From: an uncultured Collinsella sp.
GTDB lineage: Bacteria > Actinomycetota > Coriobacteriia > Coriobacteriales > Coriobacteriaceae
Direction of reading: 5' to 3'
Assembly (NCBI GenBank): GCA_900548495.1
Contig: URKT01000056.1
Span: 1-13,986, forward strand
Length of the DNA: 13,986 nucleotides
A program made the position numbers and the translations under genes. Within the stretch, counting starts at the first letter, position 1. Each line of letters starts with the position of its first letter. Shown one piece after another: positions 1-6,187 of this stretch. The notes under the pieces are model-generated. The model ran no database searches, had not been told where the DNA came from, and saw only the letters and a list, made by a program, of their open reading frames with translations.

Positions 1-28
1 GGCAGCGTCAGATGTTTATAAGAGACAG
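1..28. other. Nextera sequencing adapter remnant (not genomic)
   Basis: Bases 1-9 read GGCAGCGTC and bases 10-28 read AGATGTTTATAAGAGACAG. This is the 3' part of the Nextera read-1 adapter, including the 19-bp Tn5 mosaic end. The only difference is T instead of G at position 16. Genomic sequence therefore starts at 29, and the window starts at a draft contig end. The adapter also supplies a false stop codon (8-10, minus strand) for the gene that follows. Confidence 0.95.
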
Positions 29-1441
29 GGCGGGGGAGTCGGCCTTCACGGCCTCGGCAGCAGCGCCGGCGGCAACGCTCTTGGCGTCAGCCTTGCCCTG
101 GAAGGCATCGTTAAGCTTGGCGGCCTTCTCGGCGTTCTTGGCGGCGAGCTCCTCCTCGGAAATCTCGGCCTCCTCGGCGCACTTCTGGGCGTCATAGGCA
201 CGGAAGAACGGATAGTACAGAACGAAGTCGACGACCAGGATGAGGGCGAGCATCACAAAGGCGAGCGGCTGGAAGCCCAGGCCCATGATGGTGCCGATGG
301 GGCCGGGGACAGTCCAAGGCAGGGTGTACATAAAGCCGTTCATGCCCAAGAAGTCGATAAAGATCTTGAGGATCCAGATGTTGGCGATCGGGGCAAAGAC
401 AAACGGGACAAAGAAGACGGGGTTGAGCACGATGGGTGCGGCGAACAGCAGCGGCTCGTTGACGGCAAAGCAGACCGGGACGATGGCGGCCTTACCGACG
501 GCGCGCATCTCCTGGGACTTGGCCAGGAAGCAGAACATAAAGACCAGGACGAGCGTGGCGCCGGTGCCGCCCATGCAGACGACGAAGTACTGGGCACCCT
601 GGGTCAGGACAGCGGAAGCGTGCTGGCCGGCCTGGAACGCAGCCAGGTTGTCGGTCATGTTGGCAACGAGAGCGGCGGCGATGGCGGGCTCGACGATTGA
701 GGGGCCGTGGACGCCGACGAACCAGAAGAGGCTCATGGCGCCGTAAATCACAGCGAGGCCGATGTAGCCATCGGCAGCGGTGAACAGGGGCTGGAACACC
801 TGGATGACGCCCTGGGCAAAGCAGAAGCCAAAGGCAGCGCGGAAGACGATGTCAAAGACCCAAAAGACGGTGATGCAGACGGAGAAGGGGATGATGTCCT
901 TAAAGGTCTGCGAGATGTTGGGCGGAACCTGCTCGGGCATCTTGACGGTGATGTTGCGCTTAATGAAGAACTTGTAGATGATGCCGGTCACAAACGCAGC
1001 TATGAAGGCGGTCAGCAGGCCCTTGGAACCAAGGTAGGCGGTGTTGAAGCCGCTGGCAGCGTCCGTGGCGATGGTGTCGCTCGAAAGGAGCAAGAAGCCA
1101 ATGATGGCCGCGCACATGCACGAGATGAAGTTGATCTGGTTGTTCTTGGGCAGATCGCGGTTCTGGGCGTCGGCGAAGTGCTTGGCAGTGGTGGCGGCGC
1201 AGGCGATGGCCAGGATGCCCATGGAGTAGTTGTAGCACTTCCACAGGGCGTTGTTGATGTCATCGGGCCAGTAGAAACCCCAGATGTTGGGGACCGAGGC
1301 TACCAGGCAGAAGATGGACGAGAAGATGATGATGGGGATGACGGAGATAAAGCCGTCGCGGATCGCCTTGAGGTACTTGTTGCGGGCGATCGCGTTGAAA
1401 AAGGGCTGGCCCTTTTCGATGATGGCGATGAGTTGCTCCAT
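29..1441 (-). CDS. lacE: Lactose/cellobiose-type PTS permease, IIC domain (probable IICB), 3'-truncated
   Basis: Integral membrane transporter that imports and phosphorylates a beta-galactoside, probably lactose, using the phosphoryl group from IIA and IIB. The 471 genomic residues cover a complete IIC domain of many hydrophobic segments. Family landmarks are GVHGPSIVEP (243-252) and NEPLLFAAPIVLNP (328-341). After about residue 415 comes a charged, Ala/Glu/Lys-rich linker, and the sequence then runs into the adapter. Known LacE proteins are IIC-IIB fusions of about 570 residues, so the linker probably leads to a missing IIB domain with the phospho-accepting Cys. The six last residues of the open frame (LSLINI) and its stop are adapter-derived. 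The start is ATG at 1441 with AGGAG at 1448-1452, 6 nt upstream. It is divergent from a LacI regulator. Lactose specificity is inferred from lacF, lacAB and lacC nearby; cellobiose or another disaccharide remains possible. Confidence 0.88.
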
Positions 1442-1474
1442 GCAATGCTCCTAAGAGTCGGTGGGTTAGCAACG

Positions 1475-1502
1475 ATGGTAGCTTTTGGCGTTCGGTTGCC
1501 AA
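1475..1502 (-). promoter_or_regulatory. Candidate lacE promoter
   Basis: On the minus strand the -35 TTGGCA (1502-1497, 5/6 to consensus) is followed after 16 bp by TACCAT (1480-1475, 4/6). Transcription would start near 1468, giving a leader of about 27 nt with the Shine-Dalgarno. The upstream operator abuts the -35. Found by eye; not scored. Confidence 0.45.
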
Positions 1503-1520
1503 AATGTTGACGTTGCCATT
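1502..1520. promoter_or_regulatory. LacI-type operator A at lacE promoter
   Basis: Core TGTTGACGTTGCCA at 1505-1518. It is the reverse complement, with one mismatch over 19 bp, of the site at 1622-1640. It has a central CpG and TG...CA ends as expected for a LacI-family pseudo-palindrome. It touches the -35 of the lacE promoter candidate, so occupancy should block RNA polymerase. Probable ligand: the divergent regulator at 1797. Confidence 0.7.
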
Positions 1521-1621
1521 TTGCGACACAAAAAAGACGCGAACCGGTGGTTCCTGTGCCTGCGAACCGTCGATTCTTTATGCGTAAACGTTTGAGCCGC
1601 CCGGTGGCTCTGTGTTTGCAC

Positions 1622-1640
1622 AATGGCAACGTTAACATTT
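1622..1640. promoter_or_regulatory. LacI-type operator B (auxiliary)
   Basis: Core TGGCAACGTTAACA at 1624-1637. The central CpG lies 119 bp from that of operator A (1511/1512 versus 1630/1631). The inverted pair is identical at 18 of 19 positions. The distance suits a DNA loop by a tetrameric or paired regulator, and the site lies between the lacE promoter and lacI-1. Confidence 0.68.
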
Positions 1641-1796
1641 GGGCGCCAAAAGCCGTTCGGAGAAGCAAAAATGTCGGTGAACGGTAGGTTTTGGGTGGTG
1701 AGCGTATGGTGGGGGAGGCGTTGGATATACTTGAAGGCGTTTCATTTGAGTGCGCAGGGTGCCACCAATGGCATCGTTGACATAGAAAGATGATCT

Positions 1797-2801
1797 ATGG
1801 CCGCTGTTAAAAAATCGGTATCCGTCAAAGACGTAGCGCGCCTCGCGGGCGTCTCGGAGCAGACAGTCTCGCGTACGGTGCACGATTCGCCCAGCGTGCG
1901 CCCCGAGACCAAGGAACGCGTGCGTGCCGCCATGCGCGAGCTGGGGTATCGCCCCAATTTTGCCGGTCGATCGCTGCGCCGTGGCAAGTTTAAGACCGTC
2001 GGCGTCGCCATGTTCAACATTACCGGTACCGGCAACCTCGACCGTATGGAGGGCTTTGCGGCCGCGGCCGACAAACATGGCTATGCCATCACCCTCACTA
2101 AAGTAGACGGGCATCCGTATACCCTCGAGAGCGCATCGTCGCGCATGAGCGCGCTGCCGGTAGACGGTATGGTCGTGATCATGAACCGCATGCCGGCAGA
2201 CTTTGGCACTTTTGAGCCGCTGCCCGGTATGCAGACGGTGCTCGTTACCATGCTGGAGCACCCGCTCTGTTCAACGGTCGATAACGACCAGTTCGATTGC
2301 TCGCGTCAAGTTGTCGAGTACTTGCTGGGGCGGGGGCACAAGACCGTGCACTTTATCTCATGCCCCGAGCGCTCGCTTTCGGGCATGCGACGCGAGGAAG
2401 GCTGGCGTGAGACATTGCGTGCGAATGGCATTGAGCCCTCGCAGCTCGTGCGCGGCGACTGGACGGCGCAGAGTGGATATGCTGCCGGCCAGGTGCTTGC
2501 GGACGATCCGACCTGCACGGCCATTTATGCCTCCAACGACGCCATGGCATACGGCTGCATTCGCGGGCTCGAGTCGCGCGGAAAGTGCGTGCCCCAGGAC
2601 GTGAGCGTGGTGGGTGTTGACGACAGCCTGGGCGATATCGTGCCCGACCGTCGCCTGACCACGGTGCGCTTTGACAACAAGCGCGTCGGCATGTGGGCGG
2701 TTGACAAGATTGCCGGCGCTGAGGGCGTTGAACCCGGTGTGGAGCACATGCTGTTTCCGGGCGTGCTCGTCGAGGGCGATACGGTGCGCGATTGGCGCTA
2801 G
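1797..2801 (+). CDS. LacI-family transcriptional regulator 1
   Basis: DNA-binding repressor or activator that responds to a sugar. The 334 residues have the usual family length. An N-terminal helix-turn-helix (about 9-29, VKDVARLAGVSEQTVSR) is followed by a hinge helix around AGRSL (56-60), whose Leu is the residue that inserts at the central CpG in LacI/PurR. The rest is a periplasmic-binding-protein-like effector domain, with a typical DVSVVGVDDS stretch near the C-terminus. The start is ATG at 1797 with a weak AGAAAGA at 1784-1790. It is divergent from lacE with two matching operators between, so it is the likely regulator of lacE and itself. It is clearly paralogous to the regulator at 11568, sharing the unusual LPVDG...MxRMxxDFxTFxPLPG block. 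The effector is unknown. This differs from the DeoR-type LacR of streptococcal lac operons. Confidence 0.9.
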   Translation: MAAVKKSVSVKDVARLAGVSEQTVSRTVHDSPSVRPETKERVRAAMRELGYRPNFAGRSLRRGKFKTVGVAMFNITGTGNLDRMEGFAAAADKHGYAITLTKVDGHPYTLESASSRMSALPVDGMVVIMNRMPADFGTFEPLPGMQTVLVTMLEHPLCSTVDNDQFDCSRQVVEYLLGRGHKTVHFISCPERSLSGMRREEGWRETLRANGIEPSQLVRGDWTAQSGYAAGQVLADDPTCTAIYASNDAMAYGCIRGLESRGKCVPQDVSVVGVDDSLGDIVPDRRLTTVRFDNKRVGMWAVDKIAGAEGVEPGVEHMLFPGVLVEGDTVRDWR

Positions 2802-3015
2802 AGCGCGGGTCTGTTTGGGTTTCCGTTAATTGTGTTCGATATTGTTCAGATTGGTTTAAAAACCGTTCACGGGCGAAAAGTGACCGTTCATAGCTCGAAA
2901 TTACGTTTTGCGCTGTTCTTTTTTGTTTGAATGTTATTGTTTTTGACATACACAACGCAGCGCGTATGCCCGGACGCGATGCTCTCCATTGGTTCATATG
3001 TGAAAGGAACGCAAC
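2802..3015. promoter_or_regulatory. lacF upstream control region with phased TGTTC repeats
   Basis: The 214-base gap holds no gene. It contains two direct repeats of form TGTTY-N5-TGTTY: 2833-2847 (TGTTCGATATTGTTC) and 2914-2928 (TGTTCTTTTTTGTTT). Between them ACCGTTCA occurs at 2862-2869 and again 21 bp later at 2883-2890. The GTTC boxes at 2834, 2844, 2865 and 2886 are thus spaced 10, 21 and 21 bp, on one face of the helix. All lie upstream of the promoter candidate, a layout typical of an activator. I see no clear terminator for lacI-1 here. Confidence 0.6.
2943..2970 (+). promoter_or_regulatory. Candidate lacF promoter
   Basis: A perfect -35 TTGACA (2943-2948) is followed after 16 bp by TATGCC (2965-2970), a poor -10. 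The start would fall near 2977, with a leader of about 39 nt. A weak -10 would fit a promoter that needs the upstream phased boxes. Confidence 0.4.
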
Positions 3016-3354
3016 ATGGCAACCAAAGAAGAAATCTCGATGGTTGGATTCGAGATTGTCGCATACGCAGGTGACGCCCAGACCGATCTGCTTGCAGCGC
3101 TCGATGCTGCTCGCGAGGGTGACTTTGAGAAGGCCGAGCAGCTGCACAAGGATGCCAGCGATGCACTCATCGGTGCCCACGACACGCAGACCAAGCTGCT
3201 TTCGCAGGAGGCCGGCGGTGGCGAGATGGAGATGACCTTCATCATGGCTCACGCTCAGGACACCCTCATGACCACTATGATTCTGGAGAAGCAGGCCCGC
3301 TTTACCATCGATGCCTACAAGCGCATTGCCGAGCTCGAGGCCAAGCTCGCCTAA
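3016..3354 (+). CDS. lacF: PTS lactose/cellobiose-family IIA component
   Basis: Cytoplasmic phosphocarrier that accepts phosphate from HPr and passes it to IIB of the lactose permease. At 112 residues it matches the length of the all-helical trimeric IIA-Lac family. The phospho-accepting His is H79 in IMAHAQDTLM, and D82 three residues later corresponds to the metal-binding Asp of the trimer core. The start is ATG at 3016 with AAAGGA at 3003-3008, 7 nt upstream. It is monocistronic here, between its own promoter and a strong terminator, separated from lacE by the regulator and on the opposite strand. Lactose specificity is inferred from the neighbours; chitobiose or cellobiose IIA proteins look the same at this level. 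Confidence 0.93.
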   Translation: MATKEEISMVGFEIVAYAGDAQTDLLAALDAAREGDFEKAEQLHKDASDALIGAHDTQTKLLSQEAGGGEMEMTFIMAHAQDTLMTTMILEKQARFTIDAYKRIAELEAKLA

Positions 3355-3381
3355 CGAGCCCTCACAACCAAGCCCCTTTCC

Positions 3382-3416
3382 AAAAGCCCTGCCGCTACCC
3401 GCGGCAGGGCTTTTTT
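3382..3416 (+). terminator. Rho-independent terminator of lacF
   Basis: Perfect 10-bp stem GCCCTGCCGC/GCGGCAGGGC (3386-3395 with 3401-3410), loop TACCC, followed by six T. The AAAA before the stem makes it potentially bidirectional. Confidence 0.92.
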
Positions 3417-3429
3417 CTGTTCTCCTTCA

Positions 3430-3496
3430 AGTTGCGGTGAAATAGGGACTGAATAGGGGCCGGCGGGCACAAAACAATCCCTATTCCACCGCAGCT
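3430..3496. repeat. REP-like palindromic element
   Basis: Inverted arms at 3430-3448 and 3478-3496 match over 19 bp with two mismatches (core TGCGGTG-A/G-AATAGGGA). They enclose a 29-bp loop. It lies directly after the lacF terminator in non-coding DNA, as REP/BIME sequences do. No transposase is nearby. Confidence 0.6.
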
Positions 3497-3506
3497 CATC
3501 CGGAGA

Positions 3507-3520
3507 TAGTCATTGGGGAC
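3507..3520. repeat. Half copy of the 8243-8313 repeat
   Basis: TAGTCATTGGGGAC is identical to 8244-8257, the outer arm of the larger palindromic element. The partner arm is absent, so this is a solo or degenerate copy. It is followed by a short palindrome GGTGCGCACC (3527-3536). Confidence 0.5.
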
Positions 3521-3612
3521 AGTCTTGGTGCGCACCGTTGTCCTCCCGTTCGATTTTTGCTCGGTGGGTATACTTCCATCCGCAATACAGGCCGGAATGA
3601 GGAGGTATCCAA

Positions 3613-4644
3613 ATGCCGGACAACGGATTGATTCAAAAGAAAGATGCGCACGAGATGGCTCATGGGCGTCCTGTCCAGATAACCGAGCACACGGCGGTAA
3701 CCGAGCTGCAGCCCAGTCTGTCCGATGTCGTGTGCGCAAACAAAAAGCTGCAGATTGGCTTTATCGTTGCGCTCGTGGTCCTGGCGCTGCTGTCGGGCTT
3801 TGTAGCTCGTCCGCATTTCGCCGATACCAAAACTTGGGACTCCACCATCGAGGTCATCGACCAAAAGAAAGGCAACGTTTTGGCGCTCACGACCTCGTGC
3901 GTGGCGCTGTCTGCGGGCATTACCGCGCTGCCGGGTGATACGGGAACGCCGGTTGCCGAGCAGCTCGCGCAGCTTTCAGGCAACCTTGGTATCGTGCTTG
4001 CCGTGCTATACCTAGAGAAATATTTGCTCACGATTTTGTGGTCGGTTGGCCTGGGCATCTTAATCCCGTTTGCGTTGGTGCTCTTTGCGGTGTCGCTCGG
4101 CATTCACGGGCGCTGGAGCACGAGCGCTGTCCTGCGCCGTGTGGCGACGCGCGTGCTGGTGGTTGCCGTGATCGGCATGGCGCTCGTGCCCGCGAGCGTA
4201 TGGGTGTCGCAGAAGGTCGATGAAACGTATCGCGTAAGTATTGAGCAAGCTGAGCAAAAGGCTGCGGACGCTGCGGACGCGGCCGACGCCACGGACAAGT
4301 CAGCCGAGACCAGCTCAAAATCGAACAAGAAAAAATCCGAGACCACGGAGTCCAAAAACGTGCTCGAGCAGTTGACTGATGGGGCATCGAGCCTTGTTAC
4401 GTCGGTGACCAGCGGCGCCAAGCAGATGACCGATGAGATCGTGCGGCAGGTGACCGATCTGATTGAAGGCGTCATCGTGATGATCGTGACTTCGTGCGTT
4501 ATCCCGCTGCTGGTGCTCGTGGCGTTTCTGTGGCTGGGACACGTACTGCTGGGGATCGATATTTCCGGCCCGGCGAACTATTTGACGGGTCGTTTCTTGA
4601 GCGCTCCTTCCAAGCACGCCAAAAAGGGCGGGCAGTCCGAGTAG
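3613..4644 (+). CDS. Conserved-looking integral membrane protein of unknown function
   Basis: 343 residues; I do not recognise a named family. A hydrophilic N-terminus (1-45) is followed by hydrophobic segments at about 47-65, 89-106, 123-164 (probably two) and 178-198. A polar low-complexity stretch (about 205-250) is rich in Ala/Asp, then in Ser/Lys/Glu. Next comes a Ser/Thr-rich, probably amphipathic stretch (250-282), a long hydrophobic segment (283-314) and a basic tail. The block CVALSAGITALPGDTGTPVA (96-115) followed by LSGNLGIVLAVLYLEKYLL looks like the conserved heart. The start is ATG at 3613 with GGAGG at 3601-3605. A terminator follows, so it is monocistronic. The low-complexity part may be an extracytoplasmic or cytoplasmic coiled linker. 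Its place in a sugar locus may be accidental; no catalytic motif is visible. Confidence 0.85.
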   Translation: MPDNGLIQKKDAHEMAHGRPVQITEHTAVTELQPSLSDVVCANKKLQIGFIVALVVLALLSGFVARPHFADTKTWDSTIEVIDQKKGNVLALTTSCVALSAGITALPGDTGTPVAEQLAQLSGNLGIVLAVLYLEKYLLTILWSVGLGILIPFALVLFAVSLGIHGRWSTSAVLRRVATRVLVVAVIGMALVPASVWVSQKVDETYRVSIEQAEQKAADAADAADATDKSAETSSKSNKKKSETTESKNVLEQLTDGASSLVTSVTSGAKQMTDEIVRQVTDLIEGVIVMIVTSCVIPLLVLVAFLWLGHVLLGIDISGPANYLTGRFLSAPSKHAKKGGQSE

Positions 4645-4658
4645 CTAAAACAGCTGTA

Positions 4659-4690
4659 TATACCGGGAAATACCTATACCGGGAAATACC
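4659..4690. repeat. Perfect 16-bp tandem duplication
   Basis: TATACCGGGAAATACC occurs twice in direct succession (4659-4674, 4675-4690), between the membrane-protein stop and its terminator. It probably arose by replication slippage. It is a likely length-variable site. Confidence 0.9.
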
Positions 4691-4694
4691 GCCG

Positions 4695-4729
4695 AAGGGC
4701 GGCCGAGACACGTTCTCGGCCGCCCTTTT
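4695..4729 (+). terminator. Rho-independent terminator of the membrane-protein gene
   Basis: A perfect 14-bp stem (4695-4708 with 4714-4727; GGGCGGCCGAGA at its core) with a 5-nt loop is followed by TTTTGTTTGTTG. Confidence 0.9.
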
Positions 4730-4740
4730 GTTTGTTGAAC

Positions 4741-4967
4741 GCGTGGTCGCTACGTTCGCGTCAGGCGCAAGCGGTCAGCAATTATCCGTAAACGGTATTT
4801 GTTCAAAAAAGAACAAAGATAAACAAATAGTTGTTGCAGTTACTGTTCGAATGTGTTCAAATAAACATGAACAGTGAAGAACCGCACATTCAGATGCCCG
4901 GACCTGAACGCGATTCAACACTTCCAAACAGAAACTACGCACCTGCGTATCTCTCAAGGAGGATGTC
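4741..4967. promoter_or_regulatory. lacAB upstream control region
   Basis: No gene is visible in these 227 bases, which are AT-rich from about 4780. They hold a perfect 7-6-7 inverted repeat TTTGTTC/GAACAAA (4798-4817). They also hold two TGTTY-N5-TGTTY direct repeats: 4844-4858 (TGTTCGAATGTGTTC) and, on the minus strand, 4825-4811 (TGTTTATCTTTGTTC). A further inverted repeat ACTGTTC/GAACAGT occupies 4842-4848 and 4869-4875. The 4844 site matches the 2833 site before lacF at 15 of 19 positions. A promoter with TTGCAG (4834) and TCAAAT (4857), 17 bp apart, is possible but weak. Confidence 0.6.
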
Positions 4968-5396
4968 ATGAGGGTTGTAATCGCTTCCGATGCCGACGGT
5001 ATGTCGATGAAGGAGTCCATCAAGGAGATGCTCATCGCCGACGGTCACGAGGTCGTCGACTATTCCGAGACCCCTGCCGCGGACTTTGTCGATTCCGCGA
5101 CCGCCGTTGCCAAGGACCTGCTGGAGCACAAGGATTCCCAGGGCTTCGCATTCGATAAGTACGGCGTCGGCTCCTATATGGCCGCCGTCAAGATCAAGGG
5201 CATGGTCGTCGCCAACATTTCCGACGAGCGTTCCGCCTACATGACCCGCGAGCACAACGGCTCGCGCATGGTCACCATGGGCCCGGGCGTTGTGGGCACC
5301 GAGGTCGCCAAGAAGATCGCCCGCGAGTTCCTGCGTGCCCAGTACGCCGGCGGCCGTCACCAGATCCGTGTCGACATGCTCAACAAGATGGCCTAA
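4968..5396 (+). CDS. lacA: Galactose-6-phosphate isomerase subunit LacA
   Basis: With LacB it converts D-galactose 6-phosphate to D-tagatose 6-phosphate, the first intracellular step after PTS lactose uptake and hydrolysis. The 142 residues match the family (RpiB/LacA/LacB fold). Landmarks are SDADGMSMK (7-15), FDKYGVGSYMAAVKIKG (62-78) where RpiB and LacB have the catalytic Cys loop, and DERSAYMTREHNGSRM (86-101). The absence of the loop Cys is normal for LacA, which works only as a hetero-oligomer with LacB. The start is ATG at 4968 with a strong AAGGAGG at 4956-4962. lacB follows after 63 bp, with no terminator between. Confidence 0.95.
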   Translation: MRVVIASDADGMSMKESIKEMLIADGHEVVDYSETPAADFVDSATAVAKDLLEHKDSQGFAFDKYGVGSYMAAVKIKGMVVANISDERSAYMTREHNGSRMVTMGPGVVGTEVAKKIAREFLRAQYAGGRHQIRVDMLNKMA

Positions 5397-5459
5397 CGAG
5401 AGCCACCGAGAACTCGAACTTCTACCTCAACTTGTGAATTCAGACGAAAGGACGTTCTG

Positions 5460-5984
5460 ATGAAGAAGACCATCGCAATCGGTTGCGACCATATCGTTAC
5501 GGACGAGAAGATCTATCTGGCCGACCGCTTGGAGCAGGCTGGCTACAAGGTGCTCGACTGCGGCACCTACAGCCACACCCGTACGCACTATCCCATCTAC
5601 GGTAAGGCCGTGGGCGAGGCTGTTGCCAGCGGCAAGGCCGACTTTGGCGTGGCCCTGTGCGGCACCGGCATTGGCATCACCAACGCCGTCAACAAGGTTC
5701 CCGGCGCCCGCTGCGCCCTGGTTCGCGACATGACCTCTGCCCTGTATGCCCGTCGCGAGCTCAACGCCAACATCGTGGGCTTTGGCGGCAAGATCACCGG
5801 CGAGTTCCTGATGGCCGATATCATGCTTGCCTTCCTGGAGGAGCCCTACGAGAAGACCCCCGAGCACGATGCCCTGATCGCCAAGATCGATGCCTGCAAT
5901 AAGGCCGATGCCGAGGCTCAGGCTGACCCGCACTTCTTTGACGAGTTCCTCGAGAAGTGGGACCGCGGCGAATACCACGATTAG
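5460..5984 (+). CDS. lacB: Galactose-6-phosphate isomerase subunit LacB
   Basis: Partner of LacA in galactose-6-phosphate to tagatose-6-phosphate isomerisation. The 174 residues are close to the usual length of about 171. Landmarks are IGCDH (7-11), the THYP block (42-45), and CGTGIGITNAVNK (67-79) with Cys67 in the position of the RpiB catalytic base. RDMTSALYARRELNANI (89-105) is the sugar-phosphate-binding stretch. The C-terminal tail (about 145-174) is acidic. The start is ATG at 5460 with AAAGGA at 5447-5452. It is the second gene of a lacAB operon ending at the terminator at 6017. Confidence 0.95.
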   Translation: MKKTIAIGCDHIVTDEKIYLADRLEQAGYKVLDCGTYSHTRTHYPIYGKAVGEAVASGKADFGVALCGTGIGITNAVNKVPGARCALVRDMTSALYARRELNANIVGFGGKITGEFLMADIMLAFLEEPYEKTPEHDALIAKIDACNKADAEAQADPHFFDEFLEKWDRGEYHD

Positions 5985-6016
5985 CGGGTATCCGGCGTAA
6001 TTAACTAGTCCGTTGA

Positions 6017-6052
6017 CGGCTCGCGTTTCTGTGAGGGGGCGCGAGCCGGTTT
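6017..6052 (+). terminator. Probable terminator of lacAB
   Basis: 9-bp stem CGGCTCGCG/CGCGAGCCG (6017-6025 with 6040-6048), a 14-nt loop, then GTTTTC. The T tract is short, so read-through into lacX is possible. A second small hairpin CAGCCC/GGGCTG follows at 6058-6081. Confidence 0.7.
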
Positions 6053-6090
6053 TCTATCAGCCCAATTGGCCCAGCGGGCTGGACGTGCAT

Positions 6091-6105
6091 TGTTCTTTTG
6101 TTTGC
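6091..6105. promoter_or_regulatory. Variant TGTTC...TGTTT box upstream of lacX
   Basis: TGTTCTTTTGTTTGC resembles the 2914-2928 box before lacF (TGTTCTTTTTTGTTT), but it is 2 bp shorter, so its two half-sites are 8 rather than 10 bp apart. It lies about 90 bp before the lacX start. I see no convincing -35/-10 pair in 6053-6187. Confidence 0.4.
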
Positions 6106-6187
6106 GGCGCTGCCTCATTACCTTTCTGCTAAAGGCACGACGTTCACAATGGATCGTGCGAGATGATATGTGAAGGAGAAGATTCCC

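Larger units (their letters stand above)
1442..1796. promoter_or_regulatory. Divergent lacE / lacI-1 control region
   Basis: This 355-base gap holds no gene that I can support. It contains the lacE promoter candidate, two LacI-type operators (1502-1520 and 1622-1640), and between them two small hairpins sharing the string CCGGTGG: GAACC/GGTTC at 1541-1553 and GAGCC/GGCTC at 1594-1610. A possible -10 for lacI-1, TATACT at 1726-1731, has no convincing -35. Confidence 0.7.

Noticed and set aside
10..28. A genuine Tn5 transposon end
   Set aside because: The 19-bp mosaic end is preceded by further adapter bases (GGCAGCGTC) and lies at the very window edge, which is the library signature rather than a transposon.
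707..1510. A 267-codon open frame opposite lacE
   Set aside because: Mirror frame of the permease with low-complexity Asp/Gly/Glu-rich product; no start signal and no family resemblance.
1777..1782. TTGACA as -35 of lacI-1
   Set aside because: It lies only about 15 bases before the start codon, so the matching -10 would fall inside the gene.
2353..3252. A 299-codon minus-strand frame spanning lacI-1, the gap and lacF
   Set aside because: It crosses two real genes and a regulatory region, and its product is Arg/Pro-rich noise.
4844..4858. LexA/SOS box
   Set aside because: The Gram-positive SOS box has GAAC-N4-GTTC. Here the half-sites are direct repeats with 10-bp phasing, and the genes are catabolic.
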